Notes: generated by a model not told the origin, from the sequence alone. 64,000 nucleotides of DNA from Mesorhizobium australicum (GCF_900177325.1 NZ_FXBL01000004.1:1240001-1304000); one strand, 5' to 3'; positions 52,745 to 62,039 are shown, numbered from the stretch's first letter. Program-made: numbers and translations.

Positions 52745-53007
52745 TGACCAACGCGCTCCGACCGCGCGTCTGCCGATGCAAATTGATTGGCGCACCTTCT
52801 CGTCGATTTTCCGCAACGAGTCGAACGGACCAACGAGAAAGCTGCGACGCGAATACGGTCTTGGTGTCGCCAACGGGGCAAAGGCGACACGTGCGGTGGC
52901 TTCCGCAGGTCATTCGAAGCCCCCTTGCAACATCGAGATCCGGCTGCCGCCGCAACAGGCACCCCGGCCGCCTGCCTCAAACCAAGCACAACCTAGCGGA
53001 AACCGTC
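52745..53007. other. Gene-free stretch before the IclR promoter
   Basis: Together with the hairpin this gap spans 432 bases. Open frames exist in several phases on both strands, but none has a ribosome site or family resemblance. I see no gene here. Confidence 0.5.
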
Positions 53008-53064
53008 TTGACAGACGCCGCTTCGCGAGGCTGTATTATATATAGCAATAGTGTTGCTGTATAT
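53008..53064 (+). promoter_or_regulatory. IclR-gene promoter with 27-bp operator-like inverted repeat
   Basis: TTGACA (53008-53013) is followed 17-20 bases later by the AT-rich CTGTATTATATA. Overlapping this, ATATATAGCAA-TAGTG-TTGCTGTATAT (53038-53064) is an inverted repeat with 10 of 11 arm positions matching. It ends eight bases before the regulator's start codon, a position suited to autorepression. Confidence 0.6.
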
Positions 53065-53072
53065 GGGACAAA

Positions 53073-53870
53073 ATGAGCTCGCTCGAAAATGCTCTCAAGA
53101 TCATGTCGCTGCTGGATCGCACCCGGCCGGTGCTGCGCGTCGGCGAGGTCTGCCGTGAGATCGGCATCCCGAAGAGCTCTGTGTCGCGGCTGATGAAGAC
53201 GCTGGGCGACTACGGCATTCTCGAGCGCGAAGCGGGAGAGGGGGTCGGTTACGTCGCGGGGCCGCGCTCGCTGCTACTTGCCGATCTCTACTCGGCGCAA
53301 CATTCGCTGAAGGACCAGGTCGAGGTCGCGCTGGAGCGGCTTACCGAGGAGTTCGGCTTCGCCGGCTACGTATCGGTCATCAATGGGGCCGACATCATCA
53401 TCCTGTCGGTCCGCCACGGCTCCTATCCGCTGCGGCTGGTGCGCGAGATCGGCCAGCCGATGCCCGCCTTCACGACGTCGGTCGGCAGGGCGCTGATGTC
53501 CTACCTGGAGGACGGCGAGATCATCCGTCGCGCCCGCGTCCATATGGGTGACCGCTATTCGGACCAGGAAATCCTCGCCCGCGTCGAGATGGTGCGGAAA
53601 TACGGCGTCGCCTGGGGGCAGAGTGCGATCATTCCGGGGATCGCCGCGCTGGCGGCGGCGGTGTGGGACCTGCGCCGCGGCGATGGCATCGGCCTTTCCA
53701 TCTCCTATCCCACGGCCGCCGTCGACCCGGCCTTGCGCATGCGCATGTTCGAACGTCTGCGCGAGGAGGCGGCCGCGATCGGGCGCAGGGCACGCGACCC
53801 GATCTGGGAGGCGCGCTCCGTGGCGGACGGACCAATTCCAGACTTCGAGGCCGAAGAGCTCGTCGAGTGA
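53073..53870 (+). CDS. IclR-family transcriptional regulator
   Basis: The 265-residue protein has the winged helix at residues 3-62 ('RVGEVCREIGIPKSSVSRLM' is the helix-turn-helix) and an effector domain with 'GYVSVINGADIIILSVRHGS', 'TSVGRALMSYLEDGEIIRR' and 'WGQSAIIPGIAALAAAVWDL'. It lies 41 bases upstream of the second polyamine-type importer in the same direction and is its probable regulator. The inverted repeat before its start suggests it also controls itself. Confidence 0.92.
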   Translation: MSSLENALKIMSLLDRTRPVLRVGEVCREIGIPKSSVSRLMKTLGDYGILEREAGEGVGYVAGPRSLLLADLYSAQHSLKDQVEVALERLTEEFGFAGYVSVINGADIIILSVRHGSYPLRLVREIGQPMPAFTTSVGRALMSYLEDGEIIRRARVHMGDRYSDQEILARVEMVRKYGVAWGQSAIIPGIAALAAAVWDLRRGDGIGLSISYPTAAVDPALRMRMFERLREEAAAIGRRARDPIWEARSVADGPIPDFEAEELVE

Positions 53871-53911
53871 GTTTCGGCTGAAATCCTGAACACAAAAAAG
53901 GGGAACCAACG

Positions 53912-54994
53912 ATGACCACAAATGAACGCTTCTCGATGTCCCGTCGCTCGCTGCTCAGGGCAGGCGGCGCTTTCGCCGGCGCGGCTGCGCTTGGCGGCCT
54001 CGGCACGTCCGGCGCCGCCGCGGCCGGCGGCCTAAACATCCTGATGGCCGGGGGCTCGTGGAAGGAATGGGTCGATCAGACCTTCGTCGCGCCCTTCGCG
54101 CAGGCGAATGACGTCGACGTGGCATGGAAGCTCGGACTGGGCCAGGAGCCGCTGGTGATGGCGCAGAAGGCGCGCCCGCAATGGGATCTCATCCATACCG
54201 GCCAGATGCGCGCCGGACAGCTCGGCGCCATGGGACTCTACAAGCCGCTGAGCGAGGAGAGCCTGCCGAACCTCAAGCAGATCCATCCCTCGTTCCGCTA
54301 TGAATATCTCGCCGGCAAGTGCCACACGCCCTACGGCCTGTGCGTCAATACCAAGCGCATCGCGCGTCCGATCACGTCCTGGAACGATCTGTGGGATCCC
54401 GAGTTCAAGGGCCGTGTCGCCTTCCCGGCCTGGGGCTGGATCGGCGACGAAGTGTTCTATTCGCTGAACCAGGCGTTCGGCGGCACGTCCGAAGACATCG
54501 GTCCCGGTATTGAAAAGCTGAAGACGCTCTTCACCGAGAATGGCGCGGTCGTCGCAAACAATGTCGAGCACACCCGCCAGCTGATCGATTCCGAAGAAAT
54601 CTGGCTCGTCCCGTTCTTCGGCGGTCGTATCGCTCAGGCTGCCGCGGCCGGCACCCCGGTCGAGTTCGTCATTCCGGAAGAGGGTGGACTTTCCTGGGTC
54701 TGGAACATGGCGATCATCGCCAACCGTCCGGAACAGTTCACCAAGAACGCTGAGGTGCTCATCAACGAGACCTATGACGCGGAGAAGCAGATCGCCTTCG
54801 CCAAGTTGACCGGCTATCCGCCGACCAACATGGAAGCAATGAAGAACCTGCCGCCGGAACTGAAGAAGATCGAGCTTTCGGACGCGCAGGTCGAGCTCCT
54901 CGGCAAGCTGCAGAGCAAGGTCGATCCGATGGTCGTCTTCGCCTATCGCGACCAGTACGCCGAGCGCTGGAACAAGGAAGTCATCGGCGCCTGA
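53912..54994 (+). CDS. ABC transporter periplasmic receptor, PotD-like, Tat-exported
   Basis: The 360-residue precursor has a twin-arginine signal ('SRRSLLRAGGAFAGAAALGG', residues 10-29) and then 'GGLNILMAGGSWKEWVDQTF'. Later motifs 'YGLCVNTKRIARPITSWNDL', 'WDPEFKGRVAFPAWGWIGDE' and 'MAIIANRPEQFTKNAEV' are those of spermidine/putrescine and related receptors. It binds a solute in the periplasm for the ABC importer that follows. The downstream deacylases suggest an N-acylated amine or amino acid, which is inferred from context. Confidence 0.9.
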   Translation: MTTNERFSMSRRSLLRAGGAFAGAAALGGLGTSGAAAAGGLNILMAGGSWKEWVDQTFVAPFAQANDVDVAWKLGLGQEPLVMAQKARPQWDLIHTGQMRAGQLGAMGLYKPLSEESLPNLKQIHPSFRYEYLAGKCHTPYGLCVNTKRIARPITSWNDLWDPEFKGRVAFPAWGWIGDEVFYSLNQAFGGTSEDIGPGIEKLKTLFTENGAVVANNVEHTRQLIDSEEIWLVPFFGGRIAQAAAAGTPVEFVIPEEGGLSWVWNMAIIANRPEQFTKNAEVLINETYDAEKQIAFAKLTGYPPTNMEAMKNLPPELKKIELSDAQVELLGKLQSKVDPMVVFAYRDQYAERWNKEVIGA

Positions 54995-55050
54995 CGTCGC
55001 TGACGGCGTCGTGCCGATGAGGAGCGGCGCCCGTTCCACCCCGATCAGAC

Positions 55051-56178
55051 ATGACCGGCTGTCCGCCCACGCCCCTGCGTGGCGGACTCCACGTGAAGGA
55101 CTTTGCCTTGGATCACGCCCTCAAACTGGAGAAGATCGTCAAGCGCTATGCGACGGCGACTGCTCTCGGCCCTGTCGATATCGACGTGCAGAAGGGCGAA
55201 CTGCTGACCCTTTTGGGACCGTCCGGCTGCGGCAAGACGACGACCCTTCACATCATCGCTGGCCTGACGGCCCCGACCGAGGGACGTCTGGTCCTCGGCG
55301 GTCGCGACATCACCAACCTCGCGCCTCCTTACCGGGACATTGGCCTGGTCTTCCAGAACTACGCTCTCTTTCCACACCGAACGATCGCCCAGAACGTCGC
55401 CTTCGGCCTGAGGATGCGGAAGGTGCCCAAGCCGGAGATCACCGACAGGGTCCGGCGCATGCTCGAGGTCGTCGGCCTGCCGAATGTGGAGGAACGCTAT
55501 CCGTCGCAGCTCTCGGGAGGGCAGCGGCAGCGTGTGGCACTTGCCCGCGCGCTCGTGATCGAGCCCTCGATCCTGCTTCTCGACGAGCCGCTATCCAATC
55601 TGGACGCGCTGCTGCGCAAGAGGATGCGGCTGGAGCTGCGCGATATCCAGCAGCGCCTCGGCATCACCACCGTCTTCGTCACTCACGACCAGGACGAAGC
55701 CTTCGAAATGTCCGACCGCGTGGTGCTGATGAACAGCGGGCATGTCGAGCAGGTCGGCTCGCCGGAGACGCTCTACGACAGGCCACAGACGCGTTTTGCC
55801 GCGACCTTCATCGGCGAGGCGAGTCTGATCCCGTGTCGGATCGCCGAGGCGACAGGCGAGGATCTGCTGGTCGAGCTCGAGAAGGGGTATAAGGTAACTG
55901 CGAAGTCCGTGCGCGGCGCGCCGGTGGCGGGCTCGGAAGCCTTGCTGATGACACGCCCGGAACGCGTGTCGCTCGCAGCTCCCGACACTCCGGAGGCAGT
56001 GCCCGCAAAGATCTCGAAGCGTGTTTTCCAGGGCGAGCGGATTCTCTTCGAGCTGGAGACACCAGCCGGGCACGCGATCCAGTGCTCGGTGCCGAGCCTC
56101 GAAAACTATCGGGCGATGCAGCTCGGCGAAAAGGTCGGCGCCATCTTGCGCGAATGCCGCGTGATTCCGGGAGCCTGA
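55051..56178 (+). CDS. ABC transporter ATPase, PotA type
   Basis: This 375-residue ATPase has Walker A 'GPSGCGKTT', Q-loop 'LVFQNYALFPHRTIAQNV', signature 'LSGGQRQRVALARAL', Walker B 'ILLLDEPLSNLD', H-loop 'VFVTHDQDEAFEMSD' and a C-terminal TOBE domain. The ATG at 55051 has a poor ribosome site; a GTG at 55093 ('VKDFALDHALKLEKIVKRY') is an alternative that removes an unconserved leader. It shares a two-base gap with the next permease gene. Confidence 0.92.
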   Translation: MTGCPPTPLRGGLHVKDFALDHALKLEKIVKRYATATALGPVDIDVQKGELLTLLGPSGCGKTTTLHIIAGLTAPTEGRLVLGGRDITNLAPPYRDIGLVFQNYALFPHRTIAQNVAFGLRMRKVPKPEITDRVRRMLEVVGLPNVEERYPSQLSGGQRQRVALARALVIEPSILLLDEPLSNLDALLRKRMRLELRDIQQRLGITTVFVTHDQDEAFEMSDRVVLMNSGHVEQVGSPETLYDRPQTRFAATFIGEASLIPCRIAEATGEDLLVELEKGYKVTAKSVRGAPVAGSEALLMTRPERVSLAAPDTPEAVPAKISKRVFQGERILFELETPAGHAIQCSVPSLENYRAMQLGEKVGAILRECRVIPGA

Positions 56179-56179
56179 C

Positions 56180-57037
56180 ATGACCCGCGAACAAGGCAAG
56201 GGCGGGAATGTGTTTGGCACGGCGCTGATGACGCCGATCGGCATCCTTTACCTGTTCTTCCTGATCATCCCGATCGGCTTCTTCCTGTCGCTCAGCTTCC
56301 TCACCTACTCGGCCGAAGAGATGTATGTCGCGCGGCCGACGCTCGAGAACTACGGCCGCCTGGTCCTCGACGGCTATTATCGTGGCATCATATTTGACAC
56401 GATCAGAGTGTCGCTGATCGTCACGCTGATCACGCTGGTGCTCGGCTATGTGCTCGCGCTCTTTCTTTCGAGAATGAAGAGCGCCTGGCGCGGGATCATG
56501 ATGTTCCTGATCATTGCTCCGCTGATGACCGGCGTCATCGTGCGCACCTACGGCTGGATCGTCCTCCTTGGCACCGACGGGCTGGTGAACATGCTGCTCG
56601 TCGGAAGCGGCATCGTCGAGCGTCCGCTTCAGATGTTGAACAACGAGCGTACGGCCATCGTGGCGCTGGTGCACATCATGCTGCCCTATATGGTCTTCCC
56701 GATCTTCTCGTCACTGGTAGCACAGGATCCGCATCTCGTGCCGGCCGCGGGAACACTTGGTGCGCGGCCGTTGCGGACCTTTCTCGAAATCACCCTGCCG
56801 CTCAGCCGGCCCGGAATTGTGATGGCCTCGGTCATTGTCTTCACAATGACGTCGGGCTCGATCGTGACCGTCGATCTGCTCGCAGGCCGCGACCTGACGA
56901 TCATGGGGCAGGTGATCTACCAGCTCATCATGTCGACCTTCAACTGGCCGCTGGCGGCCGCGGTCGCAGCGCTGCTTGTGCTCTGCCAGTTCGCCCTGAT
57001 CTCCTATTATTTCCGGAAGACGCGCCGTGGATACTGA
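56180..57037 (+). CDS. ABC transporter permease, PotB type
   Basis: The 285-residue inner-membrane protein has six hydrophobic segments, 'GVIVRTYGWIVLLGTDGLVN' and the coupling loop 'VPAAGTLGARPLRTFLEITL', as in PotB/spermidine-preferential permeases. It begins one base after the ATPase stop and overlaps the PotC-type gene by 11 bases. Here the two permeases are separate chains, unlike the fused form at 24729. Confidence 0.93.
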   Translation: MTREQGKGGNVFGTALMTPIGILYLFFLIIPIGFFLSLSFLTYSAEEMYVARPTLENYGRLVLDGYYRGIIFDTIRVSLIVTLITLVLGYVLALFLSRMKSAWRGIMMFLIIAPLMTGVIVRTYGWIVLLGTDGLVNMLLVGSGIVERPLQMLNNERTAIVALVHIMLPYMVFPIFSSLVAQDPHLVPAAGTLGARPLRTFLEITLPLSRPGIVMASVIVFTMTSGSIVTVDLLAGRDLTIMGQVIYQLIMSTFNWPLAAAVAALLVLCQFALISYYFRKTRRGY

Positions 57038-57887
57038 GAGCAACACGAACGTCGTAGCGGCGCGCCTCGGGCAGCCGATCACGGCACCTGCCGTCGACCT
57101 GACTGCCCTCAATCGGTTCCTGTTCGGCCTGCTGGTGACGGCGATCTACGTCTTCCTGCTTGCGCCGATACTGATCGTGGTGTTCACCTCGTTCAGCCCG
57201 GACATGCGCAACACCTACAGCCTCTCGCAGGCTTCGCTGCATTGGTACCGCGAGTTCCTGAACAGTTCGAGCTTCACGAGCTCGTTCAAGTTCAGCCTAG
57301 TTCTGGCCGTGCTGGCGTCGATCTTCTCCACGGTCATCGGGCTTCTGACCTCGTATGCATTGGTTCGGTTCCTGGGCAAGACACGGACCATCGGGCAGTC
57401 GATCGCGATGCTGCCGATGATGATCCCGCACATTCTCATCAGCCTGTCTCTGCTTTTGCTTCTGACGCAGCTGCCGATCCCTGAAATGGCGGTGCTGGTG
57501 ATCGGCCACGTGTTGATCTGCCTGCCGTTCACCATCGCGGGCATCACCGCGAGCCTAGAAGGCGTCGATCCGGACGTGGAGGCCGCGGCCTACACGCTCG
57601 GCGCCGGCAGGCTTCGCGTGTTGTGGGAGGTGACTGTGCCGCTGGTCGCGCCGGGCGTGCTGTCGTCGGCGATCTTCGCGCTGATCATCTCCTTCGGCGA
57701 CGTCTATATCGCATTGTTCATCTCTGGCCCCGGCGCGACGACCCTGCCGGTCGAGATCTTCTCCTACGTCCAGTGGGAAAGCTCCCCCATCGTCGCGGCG
57801 ATCACGACCGTGCAGATCGTGATGATCATCCTGTTCGGCCTCTTCATCGAGCGGCTCGTCGGGCTGCGGTCGGTCATGCGCATCTGA
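57027..57887 (+). CDS. ABC transporter permease, PotC type
   Basis: The 286-residue permease has six hydrophobic segments, 'HWYREFLNSSSFTSSFKFSL' after the first and the coupling loop 'VEAAAYTLGAGRLRVLWEVT', typical of PotC. It overlaps the PotB-type gene by 11 bases. A 45-base gap with an AAGGAAAGGAA ribosome site leads to the first deacylase gene. Confidence 0.93.
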   Translation: MDTESNTNVVAARLGQPITAPAVDLTALNRFLFGLLVTAIYVFLLAPILIVVFTSFSPDMRNTYSLSQASLHWYREFLNSSSFTSSFKFSLVLAVLASIFSTVIGLLTSYALVRFLGKTRTIGQSIAMLPMMIPHILISLSLLLLLTQLPIPEMAVLVIGHVLICLPFTIAGITASLEGVDPDVEAAAYTLGAGRLRVLWEVTVPLVAPGVLSSAIFALIISFGDVYIALFISGPGATTLPVEIFSYVQWESSPIVAAITTVQIVMIILFGLFIERLVGLRSVMRI

Positions 57888-57932
57888 CGGCCGCGTCGGC
57901 CGGCGTGTTTTTTCAAGGAAAGGAACCTACCC

Positions 57933-58913
57933 ATGCAGACAATCGAGGTTGGCACCGCGCGCGCGGACGGCCCCGGCCGTTTCGACGGCGCGCTCAAGGT
58001 CGCGGAGAACCCGGACGGCACGCCGGTCGAGATCCCGGTGACGATCGTGCGCGGCGCGAAGGACGGTCCGGTGCTCTGGATGCATGCCTGCGTGCACGGC
58101 GACGAATATTGCGGCACGTTCAACGTGCAGTCCTTCGTGCGCTCGCTCGTGCCCGCCGAAATGAGCGGCGCGGTGGTGGCCCTTCCGATCCTGAACATCA
58201 CCGCGTTCCGGGCCCAGCATCGCATGAGCCCACTCGAAGGCTTCAACAACGGTGACATGAACCGCTGCTTCCCGGGCAATCCCAATGGCGGCTTCACCGA
58301 GCAGACGGCCTATGTCGTCTACCAGAACCTGAAAAAGCATGCGACGCACCTGGTCGACTTCCATACCGCCTATACGCGCGACACGCGCTGGGCGCTCTAC
58401 GCCGATCACGGCGGCGAGGTCAGCCGTGTCGGCCGGTTGATGGCGGAAGCTTTCGGATATCCCCACACGCTCCCCACTCCGGTCGGCACGCTCGTTGGCT
58501 CCTCCATGATGTCGGCGGGCGGCGACGGCATTCCCGCCTACATCATCGAGGCGGGCGGGCTTGGCTCCTCCTTCGACATGGAGATTGTCGCCGACGTGAC
58601 CGAGCGCCTCCGCAACCTCGCCCGCGCCATCGGCATCCTCGAAGGTGCCGTGACCGACTACGGCCCGCTCACCACCTTCTCCAATTTCCACTGGGCAAAC
58701 GCGCCGCGCGGCGGCCTGTTCAGGCCATCCGTCAAGGGCGGCGATATGGTGAAGGAGGGCGACGTGGTCGGCACCTATTACAACCTGCATGGCGACGCCA
58801 GCGGCGAGGTCACCGCACCGGCCTCCGGCGTGGTGCTTGCCTACCATCCCGGCCCGATCATCCCCCAGGGCGACGTGCTGATCCATATCGGCCTCAATCC
58901 CCAGACAGCGTGA
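57933..58913 (+). CDS. AstE/AspA-family (succinylglutamate desuccinylase/aspartoacylase) deacylase, copy 1
   Basis: The 326-residue zinc hydrolase has the M14-like metal motif 'HACVHGDEYCGT' (His55, Glu58), substrate-binding 'NGDMNRCFPGNPNGG' and the third metal His in 'LVDFHTAYT', followed by a C-terminal beta domain with 'APASGVVLAYHPGPI'. The family removes acyl groups from N-acyl amino acids (succinylglutamate, N-acetylaspartate, N-acetyl-diaminobutyrate). It follows the importer and precedes a closely similar paralogue, so the imported solute is probably an N-acylated compound. It is cytoplasmic. Confidence 0.88.
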   Translation: MQTIEVGTARADGPGRFDGALKVAENPDGTPVEIPVTIVRGAKDGPVLWMHACVHGDEYCGTFNVQSFVRSLVPAEMSGAVVALPILNITAFRAQHRMSPLEGFNNGDMNRCFPGNPNGGFTEQTAYVVYQNLKKHATHLVDFHTAYTRDTRWALYADHGGEVSRVGRLMAEAFGYPHTLPTPVGTLVGSSMMSAGGDGIPAYIIEAGGLGSSFDMEIVADVTERLRNLARAIGILEGAVTDYGPLTTFSNFHWANAPRGGLFRPSVKGGDMVKEGDVVGTYYNLHGDASGEVTAPASGVVLAYHPGPIIPQGDVLIHIGLNPQTA

Positions 58914-58921
58914 GACTGAAC

Positions 58922-59908
58922 ATGACCAAGGAAATCATTGTCGGAACGGCCCGCTCGACAGGGCCTGGCGTCGCCAAAGGCAATCTGAAGATCGGCGAGA
59001 CGCCGGCCGGCCGTGCGATCGAGGCGCCCGTCGTTATCGTGCGCGGCGAGAAGGAAGGTCCGGTCCTGTGGATGCATGGCTGCGTCCACGGTAACGAATA
59101 TTGCGGCACCTTCATCATCCACGAATTCCTCAATTCGCTGGACCCGAAGACGCTCAAAGGAACGGTCGTCGCCATTCCCGTGCTGAACGTGACGGCCTTC
59201 GAGAAGCGGCAGCGCATGAGCCCTTTCGAAGGCTTCAACGGCGGCGACCTTAACCGGCAGTTCCCCGGTAACCCCGGCGGCACGCTGACGCAGCAAATGG
59301 CCTACGCACTGTACGAGCCACTGAAGACCTACGCCGACGTGCTGATCGACTTCCACACCGCGCTCACGCCGGACGTGCGCTGGGCGCTCTTCCCGAAGAA
59401 CGGCAAGGCGGCCTTGACGTCGGAGAAGGTCGCCAAAGCGTTCGGCTATCGCGACACGCTGCCGGTTCCCGACGAACTGCTCGCCGGCTCGGCTATGATG
59501 ACCGCTGCGAAGGACGGCATCGCGAGCTACATCGTCGAGTGCGGCGGCAAGGCGCGCTCCTTCACCGACGAGTCCGTCACGGATGCCGTCGAGCGGCTGA
59601 CCAACGTGCTCAGGGCGTTGGAGATGCTGGAAGGCGACGTCGTCGACTACGGCGCGATGAACTACTTCTCAAGCTTCGAATGGGTCACCGCCAGGCAGGG
59701 CGGCCTGTTCGAGCGCTTCGTCAAGTGCGGCGACACGGTGGAAGAGGGGACCGAGATCGGCCGCTACTTCGACATGCACGGCAACGAGCGCGGCAAGGCG
59801 ATCGCGCCGAAGCCGGGCGTCGTGCTGGCGATCCATTCGGGTCCGATCATGGCGTCCGGCGAGACGCTGATCCATATCGGCCTCGACCCGAGACAGGTCC
59901 GCGCCTGA
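58922..59908 (+). CDS. AstE/AspA-family deacylase, copy 2
   Basis: The 328-residue protein is clearly a paralogue of the previous gene: 'HGCVHGNEYCGTF', 'MSPFEGFNGGDLNRQFPGNP', 'LIDFHTALTPDVRWALF' and the C-terminal 'GETLIHIGLDP' line up along the full length. Metal ligands are retained, with Asn in place of Asp in HGNE. The ATG at 58922 is 8 bases after the first copy's stop. The two copies may have split acyl-group or amino-acid preference. A terminator follows. Confidence 0.88.
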   Translation: MTKEIIVGTARSTGPGVAKGNLKIGETPAGRAIEAPVVIVRGEKEGPVLWMHGCVHGNEYCGTFIIHEFLNSLDPKTLKGTVVAIPVLNVTAFEKRQRMSPFEGFNGGDLNRQFPGNPGGTLTQQMAYALYEPLKTYADVLIDFHTALTPDVRWALFPKNGKAALTSEKVAKAFGYRDTLPVPDELLAGSAMMTAAKDGIASYIVECGGKARSFTDESVTDAVERLTNVLRALEMLEGDVVDYGAMNYFSSFEWVTARQGGLFERFVKCGDTVEEGTEIGRYFDMHGNERGKAIAPKPGVVLAIHSGPIMASGETLIHIGLDPRQVRA

Positions 59909-59921
59909 CCACGGGCGCAGC

Positions 59922-59954
59922 GGGGAGCCGCCGTTCAGGCGGCTCCCCTTTCTT
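59922..59954 (+). terminator. Intrinsic terminator after the deacylase pair
   Basis: GGGGAGCCGCC and GGCGGCTCCCC form a perfect 11-bp stem with loop GTTCA, followed by TTTCTT. It lies 13 bases after the deacylase stop and ends the importer-deacylase operon before the DMT transporter. Confidence 0.88.
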
Positions 59955-59981
59955 AGCGCGAAACCGAGATCGGAAGACAGG

Positions 59982-60908
59982 ATGGGCTCGAACAATCGCG
60001 CCACGACCGGCCGCGCGCTGGTGATGGTGGCCGTGTTCATGATGGCCGCGGGCAAGGTGGCCTACGGCACCTTGCTGACCGCCGTGCCGTCGCAGATCTA
60101 TGTCCTGTTCTGCTTCGGCGTCATGCCGCTCCTCTTCTGGCCGCGCTACGGCCGGCGTGTCGGGACCATGTCCTGGCGTCCCATCCTCATGCTCAATCTC
60201 AGCACGGCCCTGTGCTTCCTGTTCTTCTTCTACGCGCTGAAGCTGATCGAGCCGGCCGTCGCCGGCGCGGTCCAGTTTGGTGTCGGACCGGGCCTGTCGA
60301 TGCTGATCCTGTTCCTCGTGTCCGGCATCGTTCCGGGCCGCGCCCGCGTCGCCGTCTGCCTCGGCCTCCTCGCCGGCTGCTCGATCCTGGCGGCGTCGGC
60401 CGTGCAGGGCTCCGGCTTCGCGGTCGGAACGTCCGGCGGCTGGACGGGGCTTGTCGCGATCCTCCTGTCGGCGACAGGATCGGTCCTCATCACCTTCGCC
60501 TCCAAGGCGCTCAACGACCGCGGCTGGCCGTCGGGCGCGATCCTCGCGCATCGCTGCTACCTCATCGTCCCGATCGCCGTCGTGCTGACCGTGCTCGACG
60601 AGAAGGCCTGGCTCATCGACTGGACGCCGCGGCTCATGCTGATCCTTGCCGCGGTCGGCCTTTTGGGAACGGTCATTCCGATGGTGTTCCTGCAGATGGG
60701 CATCGAACGGACCGATCCGCACACCGTCCTGGTGATGATGGCCGCCATGCCGATCTTCACCTTCGCGCTGGAGGGTTTTTCACCCCTCTACGTCTGGTCG
60801 CCGTTGACCGCCGCCGGCCTGTGCGTGATCGCGTTGTTCATCGCTCTCGATGTAGTCTCCACTCGGGGCCACACATCTGCCGGGCCGAATCCTGCCAAAG
60901 AGGTGTAA
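59982..60908 (+). CDS. EamA-family (DMT superfamily) transporter
   Basis: The 308-residue inner-membrane protein has ten hydrophobic segments in two five-helix repeats, as in EamA/RhaT-type exporters. 'LNLSTALCFLFFFYALKLIE' and 'AGAVQFGVGPGLSMLILFLV' mark the first repeat, and 'MVFLQMGIERTDPHTVLVMM' the second. DMT transporters commonly export amino acids or metabolites. The terminator between it and the deacylases makes it a separate unit, though likely related. The ATG at 59982 has an AAGACAGG ribosome site. Confidence 0.88.
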   Translation: MGSNNRATTGRALVMVAVFMMAAGKVAYGTLLTAVPSQIYVLFCFGVMPLLFWPRYGRRVGTMSWRPILMLNLSTALCFLFFFYALKLIEPAVAGAVQFGVGPGLSMLILFLVSGIVPGRARVAVCLGLLAGCSILAASAVQGSGFAVGTSGGWTGLVAILLSATGSVLITFASKALNDRGWPSGAILAHRCYLIVPIAVVLTVLDEKAWLIDWTPRLMLILAAVGLLGTVIPMVFLQMGIERTDPHTVLVMMAAMPIFTFALEGFSPLYVWSPLTAAGLCVIALFIALDVVSTRGHTSAGPNPAKEV

Positions 60909-61352
60909 TCCCGAAGTGTGCAGGACAGAGCCGTGGCAATCGACAATGCCGGCCGCAGGATGGTTCCCGGAAATTGGGACAACTGGTCCGGTTCCTCAGG
61001 GAACTCGACAGGTGCGGCCCACAGTTGACGGGCTTGCGAAACCGCCATGCCAAGGATGAAGATCTTGCCCGCGAGGCAGGAGCAGGTCGCGTCAATCGCG
61101 CCATTCGCCCTCCAGCTCGAGACCTGACCCCGCAACGAGTTGTTTCCTGGCTGCTACGTCGGGCATGCGCCGACGGCTTGTGGTGGATGCATCCTACCCC
61201 GCAAGCGGTCATGCCTTCGCAACCCGGCGAATGGTCTGCCGCCGCATGGGAATCTCTCAAGAATCACCAATAAAGCACTGAGCCAGGTACTTACGCTCAG
61301 CACACATCAGGTCCGATCGCGAAATGACGCGGTGCGGGCATGAAAGCTGCTC
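60909..61352. other. Gene-free stretch between the DMT and amino-acid importer genes
   Basis: About 444 bases. A plus-strand frame runs through it in phase with a shadow of the DMT gene and ends at 61273, but it has no start, ribosome site or family resemblance. I see no gene. The promoter of the amino-acid importer must lie near its right end. Confidence 0.5.
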
Positions 61353-62039
61353 ATGGGCGAAGTGGTCTGGTCGATGCGGTTCTCCGAGGTCTTCTCCTAT
61401 AGCCACATGCTGATCTCGGGGCTGATCGTCAGCATATGGGTGTGCATCGTCTCGGCCGGAATCGGTTTTGCCCTCGCGCTTCTGTGCGCCGAAGCCAGGT
61501 CTTCAAGCCGTCTCATGATCCGCGCGCCCGTTGTCTGGTACGTCGAAGCCATCCGGAATACGCCGTTCATCGTGCAATTGTTCTTCATCTACTTCGGGAT
61601 TGCGGCACTGGGCCTCAGGCTTAATCCCAGCGCAGCCGCGATCGCCGCCTTGTCGCTCAATATTGGAGCCTATTTCACGGAGATCGTCCGCGGCGGGCTC
61701 GAGAACTCGAGAAAGGGAATTTCGGAGGCTGCCCGAGCACAGGGCATGACGCCCCTTCAGGTCTACTGGCGCATCTTGCTGCCTCCCGCCCTTGCCAAAG
61801 TCGACCGCCTGCTGGTTGGCCAATTCGTGCTCGTCTTCCTTGGATCGGCTGTGATTTCGCAAATAGCCGTCGAAGATCTGACCTATGCCGGCCAGTTCAT
61901 CCAGACGCGGACTTTCCGCGCGTTCGAGAGCTATCTGGTCATCACGGTCATGTACGCGGCGGCCGGTATCGCTTTCGCCACGGTCTACGCACTGATCCGC
62001 CCATTCCTCTTTCCCTGGGAGAGGGATATGCGCAAATGA
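61353..62039 (+). CDS. ABC permease, polar amino-acid (HisM/GlnP) type, first
   Basis: The 228-residue protein has five hydrophobic segments, 'EAIRNTPFIVQLFFIYFGI' and the coupling loop 'SEAARAQGMTPLQVYWRILL' that define amino-acid importer permeases. The ATG at 61353 is taken as the start; an ATG at 61374 ('MRFSEVFSYSHML') is equally good for topology. It overlaps the second permease by four bases. It forms a heterodimeric channel. Confidence 0.92.
   Translation: MGEVVWSMRFSEVFSYSHMLISGLIVSIWVCIVSAGIGFALALLCAEARSSSRLMIRAPVVWYVEAIRNTPFIVQLFFIYFGIAALGLRLNPSAAAIAALSLNIGAYFTEIVRGGLENSRKGISEAARAQGMTPLQVYWRILLPPALAKVDRLLVGQFVLVFLGSAVISQIAVEDLTYAGQFIQTRTFRAFESYLVITVMYAAAGIAFATVYALIRPFLFPWERDMRK

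Noticed and set aside
52624..52989. A 121-residue minus-strand frame before the IclR gene
   Set aside because: No ribosome site, no family resemblance, and Arg/Ser/Ala-rich composition typical of shadow frames.
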